Below, piece by piece: positions 57,118-64,000 of a stretch of 64,000 nt of DNA. The notes under the pieces are model-generated. The model was not told the origin of the DNA, made no database searches, and saw only the letters and a program-made list of their open reading frames with translations. The stretch spans positions 2,170,001 to 2,234,000 of the forward strand of contig NZ_CP017755.1 of NCBI RefSeq assembly GCF_001854325.1, written 5' to 3'. How positions within the stretch are numbered: position 1 is the first letter of the stretch; every line of letters starts with the position of its first letter. The DNA is from Cupriavidus malaysiensis. Its GTDB lineage: Bacteria > Pseudomonadota > Gammaproteobacteria > Burkholderiales > Burkholderiaceae. Made by a program: the position numbers and the translations under genes.

Positions 57118-58115
57118 GGGCCGTTCCGTTGCGGGCGCGTCGCGCCATCCTGTCCGGACGCGGCGGATGCCTCGCCGCCGGCCCAGAAGTCGTAGAAATT
57201 GAACCACTCGTAGGGCGAGGCCAGCAGCAGCGCCTGCAGCCACGCGGCAAAGCCGGCGGCATGCGCGGCCAGCGCGGCCTCGCGCCCGCCGCGCGGCAGG
57301 CGCACGTCGCGCGCCAGCTCGGTGAAACGCAGCAGGTGGCCGCCACGCGTGCGCACGCAGCCCAGCGCGAACAGCGGACACTCCATCAAGGCCGCCAGCA
57401 CGTACGGGCCCACGGGAAAGCGCGCGGGCGCGCCAAGGAAGGGCACGCGCACCGCGCGCCCGCCGTGCACCGGCACGCGATCGCCGGCGATGGCGACGAA
57501 CTCCCCGGCACGCACCCGCGCCGCCAGTTCCGCGGCGCTGGCCGGCGTGAGGTCGTCGACCTGGTAGAGCTGCAGGCCGGAACGCGGATCCAGGCGCGCC
57601 AGGATGCGGTTGAAGCGCTCGGCATGGGCGGTGTGCACGAGCACCGTCAGGCGCAGCCCGGCACGCTGGCCGGCCAGCGCCCGGCACAGCTCCAGGCAGC
57701 CCATGTGCGCGGTGACGATGATGCCGCCCTGCCCCGACTCGATCTGGCGCAGCAGCACCGCCTCGCCTTCGCGCCGCACCGCGCCGAAGGGATAGCGCCC
57801 GCCGATGGCCAGCAGCTTGTCCAGCAGCGTCTCGCCGAAGGACAGCAGGTGGCGCAGGCTGTGGCGCCGCCCGGGCTGCGTGCCGGCGGGCAGCCCGGTG
57901 GCACCGCCCTGTTCCTGCACGCGCCGCAGATAGTCGAGCGAGGCGTGGCGCGCCAGCGGATTGGCCAGCCAGTAGTAGGCGACCACCGGATACAGCACCA
58001 GGCGGAACAGGCCGCGGCCACACACGCGGTACAGCGCGTACAGGCACCAGATGCCCCACACCGAGGTGGTCTCGCCGATGGTGCTCCAATGGCGCGGTGC
58101 CTGCGGCGTGCTCAT
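57114..58115 (-). CDS. LpxL/HtrB-like lysophospholipid acyltransferase
   Basis: The protein has 333 residues. An N-terminal membrane anchor (WGIWCLYALYRVCGRGLFRL) precedes a lauroyl/myristoyl-transferase-like domain: IIVTAHMGCLELCRAL (the HxxxxE/D-type motif is HMGCLE), AGDRVPVHGGRAVRVPFLG and the C-terminal YEWFNFYDFW. It likely acylates the lipid that anchors the polyene. In some clusters it is fused to the glycosyltransferase encoded next; here they are separate genes overlapping by 4 bases. Confidence 0.85.
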   Translation of the reverse strand: MSTPQAPRHWSTIGETTSVWGIWCLYALYRVCGRGLFRLVLYPVVAYYWLANPLARHASLDYLRRVQEQGGATGLPAGTQPGRRHSLRHLLSFGETLLDKLLAIGGRYPFGAVRREGEAVLLRQIESGQGGIIVTAHMGCLELCRALAGQRAGLRLTVLVHTAHAERFNRILARLDPRSGLQLYQVDDLTPASAAELAARVRAGEFVAIAGDRVPVHGGRAVRVPFLGAPARFPVGPYVLAALMECPLFALGCVRTRGGHLLRFTELARDVRLPRGGREAALAAHAAGFAAWLQALLLASPYEWFNFYDFWAGGEASAASGQDGATRPQRNGP

Positions 58116-58894
58116 GGCCGGGCTCCGCCGGCCGCGCGCGGCAATCTGCGCCACAGCAGCCACGGCAGGCGCCGCAGCATGCCGGCAAACAGGCGCGCAT
58201 GCATGCAGGAAATCAGCACGTTGTCGCGCCAGACGCGGAAGTGCGACACCCCGTCGGCGGGATAGGTCACGCGCGTCGGCACATTGACGATGGCCACGCC
58301 GCGCCAGACCAGGTGCACCAGGATCTCGGTGTCGAACTCCATGCGCTTGCCCAGCGCCTGCCGCGCCAGCAGCGCCCGCACCGGCGCCAGCGGATAGACG
58401 CGCAGCCCGCACATGGAATCGCGGATGGCCAGCGACAAGGTGTTGATCCAGACCCACACATGGGTCAGGTAGCGCGCCAGCTTGCGCACGCGCGGCACCG
58501 AGTCGTCATAGAGGGGATGGCCGCAGATCATCGCCGTCGGGTGGGCACGCGCCAGCGCCAGGAACTGCGGGATGCAGCCGGCATCGTGCTGGCCGTCGGC
58601 ATCGATCTGCAGCGCGTGCGTATAGCCGCGCTGCCAGGCCGCCTCGAAGCCGGCCATGATGGCGCCGCCCTTGCCCTGGTTCTGCGCCAGGCGGATCAGG
58701 GTGACCTGCTGCGGATGGCGCGCGGCCAGCGCGCGCAGCACCTGCGCGCAGGCGGGGCCGCTGCCGTCGTCCACCAGCAGGCAATGGCACTGTTCGGCCA
58801 GGATGGCGTCGACCATGGCGCCGATGGCGCGCTCGTGGTCGTAGACCGGCACCAGCACGACCGGCCGGAAGGCCTGCGCGGCACGCTCAGTCAT
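58112..58894 (-). CDS. Family 2 glycosyltransferase
   Basis: The protein has 260 residues. The GT2 landmarks are VVLVPVYDHERAIGAMVDAI, LLVDDGSGPACAQVL, NQGKGGAIMAGFEAAWQRGY and the metal motif LQIDADGQHD. No C-terminal transmembrane helices of the DPM type stand out. It probably adds a sugar to the head of the lipid-linked polyene. The genes on both sides overlap it, by 4 and 8 bases. Confidence 0.9.
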   Translation of the reverse strand: MTERAAQAFRPVVLVPVYDHERAIGAMVDAILAEQCHCLLVDDGSGPACAQVLRALAARHPQQVTLIRLAQNQGKGGAIMAGFEAAWQRGYTHALQIDADGQHDAGCIPQFLALARAHPTAMICGHPLYDDSVPRVRKLARYLTHVWVWINTLSLAIRDSMCGLRVYPLAPVRALLARQALGKRMEFDTEILVHLVWRGVAIVNVPTRVTYPADGVSHFRVWRDNVLISCMHARLFAGMLRRLPWLLWRRLPRAAGGARP

Positions 58895-60650
58895 GTGTGG
58901 CTCCGAACACGATGCGGCCGCTGGCGTGCGTGCCGGCCGCCGAGCTCAGGCGGAACGCCAGCGTGGCGCGCTCGGCCTGCCAGGTGAGCGCCAGCGCCAC
59001 CGTGCTGCCGGGCACGATCACCGCCTGGAACTTGAGTACGTCCAGGCGCTGGAAGGCGGTGCGCGGCGGCACCGGCAGGCGCTGCGGCGCCAGCTGCATG
59101 ACCCACTCGACCTGGGCCACCCCGGGCACGATGGGCGCGCGCGGAAAGTGCCCGTCGAAGACGGCCAGCTCGCCATCGATGTACAGCTCGGCCGTCGCCG
59201 TGGCGCCGTCGCCGTCTCCGTCTCCGTCCAGCCAGCGCACCTCGGGCAGCACGCGCCGGAACAGCGCGCGCAGCATGGCATCGCTGGTCTTGCCCTGCGC
59301 ATTGCACGGCAGCGCGGCGGGAAAACGCCAGCGGCGCGGCAGCGCCAGCGTATCGACGGTATCGGCCAGGGCCTCGCGCAGCGCGGCGGCGAGGCCGGCG
59401 CGGCCCTGCGCGGCGAGCACGGCCTGCCCCGCCGCCGCGGGCACCACGACCGCTGCCAGGCGCGTTCCCACCGCCAGCTCCAGCAGCGTGACACGCGCCT
59501 CCTGCACCAGCGGCGTCGCCGCCAGCGCACGCTCCACCGCGCTCAGCGAGACCCGCTTCTCTTCGATCTTGGCGATGCGGTCGGCGCGGCCCGCCAGCAC
59601 GAAGCCGCCGTCTGCGGCCGGCTGCGCCAGATCGGCGCAGACATGCCAGCCGGCGTCCGGCAGGTGGTCCGAGCGCACCGCCAGCAGTCCGTCGCGCAGG
59701 CACCAGTCGACGCCCGGCAAGGGGCTCCAGCGTTCCTGCTGGCGCGCTTGCTGGCGCCAGGCGATGCCGCCGGTCTCGGAACTGCCGAAGACCTCGATCG
59801 GCGCCTGGCCGAGGTGGCGCAGGGCATCCGAGGCGGCCTGCGCCGGCAGCGGGCCGCCGGAGGAAAACACGGCACGCAGCGCGCGCCGCGCCGGCGCCCA
59901 GTCCAGCTCTTCGGGCAGGCGGCGCAGGTGTGCCGGGCTGCTGACCAGCAGCGCCGGGCCGTCGAGCGCGGCGGCCTGCGCCACCAGCTCTTCGTGGAAG
60001 GCCAGGCGCGCCAGGGGCATCGGGCGGCCGGCCGCGAGCGGCCACAGCACGCAGAACAGCAGCCCGTAGATATGCTGTGGCGCGACCGTGCAGAGCACCT
60101 GCGCGCCATCCGGCAGCGCGGCGCCGAAGGCCGCCTCCAGCGCAGCCACCTCCGCCTCCAGCTGGCGCAGCTGCTTGGGCACGGCCTGCGGCACGCCGCT
60201 CGAGCCCGAGGTGAACAGGGTCAGCCCGCAGTGCCGCGCGTCCAGCGGCGGCCAGGCCGCCGCCTCGCCACTGCCGGCCGCCTCCGGCAGGCCGGCGGGA
60301 GCGGGCAGCAGCCCGCCCGGCAGCTCGCCCGCCAGGCCATCCACCGCGCCGGCGCCGCCACGCAGCGCCGCCACCGTCGCCGGCAGCGCGTCGCCGGGCA
60401 GCACCACATGCTTGCCGGCATGCCAGGCGCCGAACAATGCCGCGGCGAACTCCGCATGGCCGTCCAGGTAAAGCGCCCAGCGCGTGCCGGGCCGGGCGGC
60501 AAAGGCCTGGCGCCAGGCCCGGGCACGCGCGAGGAAGGTGTCGGCATCCCACCCTGCCGCGCCCGCCCCCGCCACCGGACGCGCGCGTGCCGGCGCCGGC
60601 AGTCCTGCCAGCGCCGCCATCGTGCCGCTCACGCCGCGCCACTCACGCAT
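58887..60650 (-). CDS. Aryl acyl/AMP ligase fused to a hotdog dehydratase (ApeH-ApeI type)
   Basis: The protein has 587 residues with two domains. Residues 30-460 are an AMP-forming ligase with the P-loop TLFTSGSSGVPQAVPK (145-159), EVFGSSETGGIAWR and LAGRADRIAKIEEKRVSL; the C-terminal lysine region is CNAQGKTS. Residues 485-587 are a FabA/FabZ-like hotdog domain with the active His in DGHFPRAPIVPG (499-510). The GDGDGDG linker joins them. In E. coli these are two genes (apeH, apeI); here they are fused. The ligase should load a 4-hydroxybenzoate-like starter on an ACP. GGAGCGACC precedes the ATG. Confidence 0.87.
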   Translation of the reverse strand: MREWRGVSGTMAALAGLPAPARARPVAGAGAAGWDADTFLARARAWRQAFAARPGTRWALYLDGHAEFAAALFGAWHAGKHVVLPGDALPATVAALRGGAGAVDGLAGELPGGLLPAPAGLPEAAGSGEAAAWPPLDARHCGLTLFTSGSSGVPQAVPKQLRQLEAEVAALEAAFGAALPDGAQVLCTVAPQHIYGLLFCVLWPLAAGRPMPLARLAFHEELVAQAAALDGPALLVSSPAHLRRLPEELDWAPARRALRAVFSSGGPLPAQAASDALRHLGQAPIEVFGSSETGGIAWRQQARQQERWSPLPGVDWCLRDGLLAVRSDHLPDAGWHVCADLAQPAADGGFVLAGRADRIAKIEEKRVSLSAVERALAATPLVQEARVTLLELAVGTRLAAVVVPAAAGQAVLAAQGRAGLAAALREALADTVDTLALPRRWRFPAALPCNAQGKTSDAMLRALFRRVLPEVRWLDGDGDGDGATATAELYIDGELAVFDGHFPRAPIVPGVAQVEWVMQLAPQRLPVPPRTAFQRLDVLKFQAVIVPGSTVALALTWQAERATLAFRLSSAAGTHASGRIVFGATHD

Positions 60651-61188
60651 GGTCGCTCCTTGCCATCACGCGCCGCCGCAGCAGCCACTCGCCGCCGAAC
60701 ATGGCGCCGATCAGCACATAGGCGATGCCGCCGTTGTACAGGGCCCAGACACGGTCGCTGGCGAAGCAGGCGGTGAGCGCGGCCAGTGTGCCGTTGACGA
60801 CGAAGAACAGGCACCAGGCCTGGGTGACACGGCGCGTGTAGCGCACGCCGGCCGGCGGCAGGTCGGGCTCGCGCAGGCGTGCCATGCGCTCGACCAGGCT
60901 CTGCCGGCCGAGCAGGCTCCAGCCGAACACGGCGAGCATGACGAGATTGACCATCACGGGATAGAGCTTGAGCGGCAACGCGCGGTCGGACACCAGGCCG
61001 GCCAGCGCCGGCAGCGCTGCCGCGGCGGCCATCGGCCACCAGCCCTGGCGGCGTCCGGCGCAGGCGCGCAGCAGCGCCAGCGCCAGCAGCACCAGCGCCA
61101 TCGTGCGCGGCGACCAGTGCTGCAGGCCGAAATAGGCCAGCACCGGATAGCACAGCAGCAGGACGGCCAGCAGGGTGTTGCGCAACAT
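60643..61188 (-). CDS. Polytopic membrane protein of the polyene operon (COG4648-like)
   Basis: The protein has 181 residues with about five hydrophobic helices (MLRNTLLAVLLLCYPVLAYF, LVLLALALLRACAG, VMVNLVMLAVFGWSLLG, WCLFFVVNGTLAALTACFAS, IAYVLIGAMFGGEWLLRRRV). Similar small membrane proteins sit beside the ligase gene in known aryl-polyene clusters (ApeG position). No enzymatic motif was seen; a scaffold role for the membrane-bound synthase is a guess. Confidence 0.8.
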   Translation of the reverse strand: MLRNTLLAVLLLCYPVLAYFGLQHWSPRTMALVLLALALLRACAGRRQGWWPMAAAAALPALAGLVSDRALPLKLYPVMVNLVMLAVFGWSLLGRQSLVERMARLREPDLPPAGVRYTRRVTQAWCLFFVVNGTLAALTACFASDRVWALYNGGIAYVLIGAMFGGEWLLRRRVMARSDHA

Positions 61189-61236
61189 GGTGGTCGGGTC
61201 GGCGGGATAGCGGGATAGCGGGATGACGGACCGGCC

Positions 61237-61494
61237 TCAGGCCGGGGTCGGCGAGTCGATCAGGCGGGCCAGTGCCTCGACGATGTCCTGCACGGTGCGC
61301 ACGGACTTGAAATGCTCGGGCTTCGGCGGCGTGCTCAGGATCGGCTTGAGCTTCACCAGCAGGTCGACGGCATCGATGCTGTCGATGTCGAGATCGTCGT
61401 AGAGCAGCGCCTCGGGGCGGATGCGCGCGGCGTCGATCTCGAAGCTCTCCTGCAGCACCGCGGCGACGCGCGCGTAGATTTCCTCGTGGGTCAT
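61237..61494 (-). CDS. apeF: Acyl carrier protein (ApeF-like)
   Basis: The protein has 85 residues. The phosphopantetheine serine is Ser39 in DLDIDSIDAVDLLVKL; the DSI motif replaces the usual DSL. It is one of two ACPs in the operon; the name rests on gene order. AGGAGG is well placed before the ATG. Confidence 0.87.
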   Translation of the reverse strand: MTHEEIYARVAAVLQESFEIDAARIRPEALLYDDLDIDSIDAVDLLVKLKPILSTPPKPEHFKSVRTVQDIVEALARLIDSPTPA

Positions 61495-61533
61495 GTTCGA
61501 TTCCTCCTCAATGAGATCGGGGCGCCGGCCGGC

Positions 61534-61803
61534 TCAGGCCGCCGCCTCGCTGCGTTGCGCGGCGATGAAGGCAGCCAGCGCGGAGACGCTGGCAAAGCGT
61601 GCCCGCACCGCTTCCTTGTCGCCGTCGAGCTTGACGCCGAAGCGCTTCTGCAGGGCCAGGCCCAGCTCGAGCGCGTCGATCGAATCGAGGCCGAGCCCCT
61701 CGACGAACAGCGGCGCCTGCGCGTCGATGTCGGCCGGGCTCAGGTCTTCGAGCGACAGCGATGCAATGATCAGTTCCTTGATGTCTTCTTCAAGCGCCTT
61801 CAC
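61534..61803 (-). CDS. apeE: Acyl carrier protein (ApeE-like)
   Basis: The protein has 89 residues from a GTG start with GGAGG seven bases upstream. The phosphopantetheine serine is Ser41 in GLGLDSIDALELGLAL. Its start overlaps the end of the acyltransferase gene by 14 bases, so translation is coupled. With its neighbour it carries the growing polyene; which ACP takes the starter is not readable. Confidence 0.87.
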   Translation of the reverse strand: MKALEEDIKELIIASLSLEDLSPADIDAQAPLFVEGLGLDSIDALELGLALQKRFGVKLDGDKEAVRARFASVSALAAFIAAQRSEAAA

Positions 61804-62566
61804 GGCCCACCTCCCTGGAAAAATATTCTGATAGCGCCTGTGTCAGCTGGCGCACGGCCAGGGCATCGTCGACGCCGGCCGCCAGGCAGGCGGCGGGGTC
61901 GATATCATCCTTGACCTCGATGACAAAACGCGGCCGCCGCAGCGGCACCGCGTACCACTTCTCGCCCTTGGCCAGCGTGGGCGGCTCGCAGCGGATCACC
62001 ACCGGTGTCAGCGCGAAGCCGCCGCGCACGGCGATATTGGCCGCCCCGCGCTGCAGCCGCATGGGCGCGCCGGGCACCGTGCGCGTGCCCTCGGGAAAGA
62101 TCACGAGGTTGTTGCCCGCGCGCAGCGAGGCGATGCAATCGTCGACCATGGCCGCGCCAGCGTCGTTGCACACGTAGCCGGTGGCCAGCACCGGTCCGCG
62201 CGTGAACGGATTGCGCGCCAGCCCGGCCTTGACCACGCAGTCGGCACGGCGCGTCAGCGCGATCAGGAAGACCACGTCGATCAGCGAGGGGTGGTTGGCG
62301 ACGATCAGCAGCCCGCTGCGGCGCAGCCGCTCGGCATGCCGGATCTCGTAGCGCAGCACGCCGAGCCCGCGCATCAGCAGCAGGAACAGCCGGAAGGCAT
62401 GGTGCACCAGCTGCTTGCAGGCACGCTGGCGCCGCAGGTCCGGGCCGGGCAGCAGCGCCACCAGCGGGAACACCACGATACGCAGCAGCAGCCCGCCCAG
62501 CCCGAAGGTGGAGAAGCAGACGCCGGTGGCGCAGACGCGCCAGGCGCGGTCGATGCGGTCAACCAT
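61790..62566 (-). CDS. 1-acylglycerol-3-phosphate acyltransferase-like protein (ApeD-like)
   Basis: The protein has 258 residues. An N-terminal membrane helix (FGLGGLLLRIVVFPLVALL) precedes the PlsC motifs: IVANHPSLIDVVFL (NHxxxxD) and VIFPEGTRTVPG (FPEGTR). It probably esterifies the polyene or a fatty acyl group to the glycerol or phospholipid anchor. It overlaps the chain-length factor gene by 8 bases. Confidence 0.88.
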   Translation of the reverse strand: MVDRIDRAWRVCATGVCFSTFGLGGLLLRIVVFPLVALLPGPDLRRQRACKQLVHHAFRLFLLLMRGLGVLRYEIRHAERLRRSGLLIVANHPSLIDVVFLIALTRRADCVVKAGLARNPFTRGPVLATGYVCNDAGAAMVDDCIASLRAGNNLVIFPEGTRTVPGAPMRLQRGAANIAVRGGFALTPVVIRCEPPTLAKGEKWYAVPLRRPRFVIEVKDDIDPAACLAAGVDDALAVRQLTQALSEYFSREVGREGA

Positions 62567-63314
62567 GGCGCCGCCACTGCCAGGCGCACTGCTCGCCGTG
62601 GTGGATCAGCCCGGCCTCGCCCGACAGCATGAAGCGCAGCACCTCCAGGCCATGCGGCAGCGCGGGCGCTGGGCCGGATGCAGGTGCGGCGGGCACGGCG
62701 GAAGAGATCGGCGCCAGCGAGAACACCGGCTCGCCGGCGCGCGGCCGGCCCAGGCGCCAGGCCCAGCCGTACAGCGCGGCAGGCTCGTCGGCGAAGCCCG
62801 CATAGGCCTCGGGCAAGGGCGCCTCATAGTGGACCAGCAGGACTTCCGGCGCGCCGTCGGCCAGCAGGGCGCACGCTTCCACCACGCCCGCCTCGACCGT
62901 ATCGCGTCCGGCGGCGACAGCCTGCTGGCAGGCGACATCCTTGCGGTCGATGGCATACAGGGCGCCGATGGCGTTGTGCACCGACAGGCCGAAGGCGGTC
63001 GGCGAGACCCCGCCTTCGGCGGCAAGGTCGGAGAGCATGTCGTAGGCGCGCTGCACGTCGCCATGGCGCGAGGCGAACACGGTGGGAATGCCGCCACCCT
63101 GGGCCTGGCATTCGTAGGCCGGCGCGAGCGCGACGCGGCCGAGCGGCACGACGCGACGGCGCAGCATCGGCGCCATGGCCTCCAGCGCCAGGTCGGCCGC
63201 GGCGGCCGAGGCGGACGGCAGCCACGGCGCCGCGCACCATTCCCGCCATGCCTGCTCCGCCTGCAGTCCGCCGGCCCGGGCGGACCAGGCACGAATACCG
63301 AATTCCATTGCCAT
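62559..63314 (-). CDS. apeC: Ketosynthase-like chain-length factor (ApeC-like)
   Basis: The protein has 251 residues and is a beta-ketoacyl-synthase N-terminal-type fold without the catalytic Cys region, typical of PF13723 chain-length factors. Landmarks are PTVFASRHGDVQRAYDMLSD, SPTAFGLSVHNAIGALYAID and VLLVHYEAPLPEAYAGF. It should pair with the ApeO-like ketosynthase (50548) and set chain length. It is the first gene of the operon. Two ATGs (63314 and 63308) are possible; neither has a clear ribosome-binding site. Confidence 0.87.
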   Translation of the reverse strand: MAMEFGIRAWSARAGGLQAEQAWREWCAAPWLPSASAAAADLALEAMAPMLRRRVVPLGRVALAPAYECQAQGGGIPTVFASRHGDVQRAYDMLSDLAAEGGVSPTAFGLSVHNAIGALYAIDRKDVACQQAVAAGRDTVEAGVVEACALLADGAPEVLLVHYEAPLPEAYAGFADEPAALYGWAWRLGRPRAGEPVFSLAPISSAVPAAPASGPAPALPHGLEVLRFMLSGEAGLIHHGEQCAWQWRRHG

Positions 63315-64000
63315 GCCGTGCGCGTTGGGTGATCGTGATTCCGTATTGCACCCGCGCCGGCGCGCGCCGGCCGTTGCGGGGCGCTGTCGTGGCAGATAAG
63401 TGCGATCGATTGTCGTGGACCGGCGCCAGAGCGGCACCTTCCGAGGCCGGCGCCACACCGTGCGTGTGGCCGCCACGCCTTCCCTGTTTCTTCCTCTCCG
63501 GATGCCGTGCGACAGCCAGGACCGGCCAGGGCGCCGGCACCTACCATGCCAACGTCCCGCCTCGCCCTTAACGGCAATCCGCCGTTGTCCTTGAACCTGC
63601 GCGCGGCGCGCGCGGCCACTTCCCGGCCACTTCCCGGCCATGCCATGGCTGGCCGGAAAAGGCGGCCATAGCCGCTTTCTTCTCTTATCGGGGCGCGATT
63701 TTCTCACAATCCGGCCCGCGGGCGCCAGTTTCGGAGTGTCAGCATCGGTGTCGGCCTGCGGCCGGCCTGCCGCGCCCGACTTCCAGGCCGGCAGGGGCGC
63801 GGGGCGATGCTACAGCGCACGCTCGCGCTGCGGCCGGGCGCGCCGCCCGCATGCCCGGCCACGCTGCCAGGCGGGACGTGCCGCCAGCGGCGGTCGGCCG
63901 CATCGGCGACGATACCAGGCCGGTTCTGTCATCCGCTTCTCCCTGGGCCGGCGGGCGGGGCCGCAGGGCGCGGCGCCACCGATCTGCGCTCAGGCTAGGG
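63315..64000. other. Upstream region of the polyene operon
   Basis: No convincing gene lies in the last 686 bases; short plus-strand ORFs have no ribosome-binding sites. Features seen are direct repeats GGCCACTTCCC (63614-63624, 63625-63635) running into an inverted repeat CCGGCCA/TGGCCGG (63634-63640 with 63650-63656) around GCCATGGC, and an AT-richer stretch at 63670-63712 that, read leftward, gives TTGTGA, 15 bases, ATAAGA as a weak promoter candidate. Confidence 0.4.

Noticed and set aside
63807..63998. 63-codon plus-strand ORF at the right edge
   Set aside because: It has no ribosome-binding site and a Pro/Ala/Arg-rich composition typical of random frames in this DNA.

Overview
The window is very GC-rich. 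Its gene content points to a betaproteobacterium of the Burkholderiales, most like Cupriavidus or Ralstonia. The evidence is two Bug-type (tripartite tricarboxylate transporter) binding proteins, a PoxR/DmpR-controlled multicomponent phenol hydroxylase with a meta-cleavage pathway, an AtuA-type acyl-CoA carboxylase cluster and a long aryl-polyene operon. Genus assignment is inference. No rRNA, tRNA, CRISPR array, insertion sequence or phage gene was recognised.

Layout. (1) 1-16.1 kb is mixed chromosomal content: a small orphan ORF, MgtC/SapB protein, Bug protein, ChaA antiporter, uracil-DNA-glycosylase-like protein, AhpD-like protein, OpgC-like membrane protein, a LysR regulator divergent from an enoyl-CoA hydratase, HxlR regulator, alpha/beta hydrolase, dihydrolipoamide-dehydrogenase-like flavoprotein, peroxiredoxin-glutaredoxin hybrid, a cNMP-domain/thioredoxin-reductase-like fusion and a degenerate EAL protein. 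(2) 16.1-20.8 kb is an amino-acid module: Asp/Glu-type racemase plus D-amino-acid dehydrogenase, divergent from a complete polar amino-acid ABC importer. (3) 20.8-33.2 kb is phenol catabolism, all on the minus strand: dmpR, then a sigma-54 promoter with DmpR-type upstream sites, then dmpKLMNOP, Q, B, C, E, H, I. Phenol is hydroxylated to catechol, ring-cleaved by DmpB and carried down the 4-oxalocrotonate branch to 2-hydroxypentadienoate and its hydration product. dmpD, dmpF and dmpG are absent here. (4) 33.2-36.5 kb holds a patatin, a cysteine hydrolase preceded by a candidate threonine-codon attenuator, and a class III CoA-transferase. (5) 36.6-46.6 kb is an acyl-CoA carboxylase cluster (carboxyltransferase, acyl-CoA dehydrogenase, enoyl-CoA hydratase, biotin carboxylase, AtuA-like protein, Bug protein) divergent from an IclR regulator, with a perfect operator-like palindrome between them. 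It resembles acyclic-terpene (atu) catabolism. (6) 46.7-63.3 kb is one tightly coupled 19-gene minus-strand operon for an aryl polyene/xanthomonadin-type pigment, with its own phosphopantetheinyl transferase, two ACPs, two ketosynthases, a chain-length factor, export proteins and a flavoprotein carrying the flavin-dependent halogenase signature.

Three large-scale patterns stand out. A family of 12-bp-stem palindromic elements is scattered through the catabolic half. Many unrelated 8-13 bp tandem repeats sit at or against stop codons. Translational coupling (4-14 nt overlaps) is pervasive in the polyene operon. Starts were chosen by eye from ribosome-binding sites and family length. All family assignments rest on recognised motifs, not on database searches.
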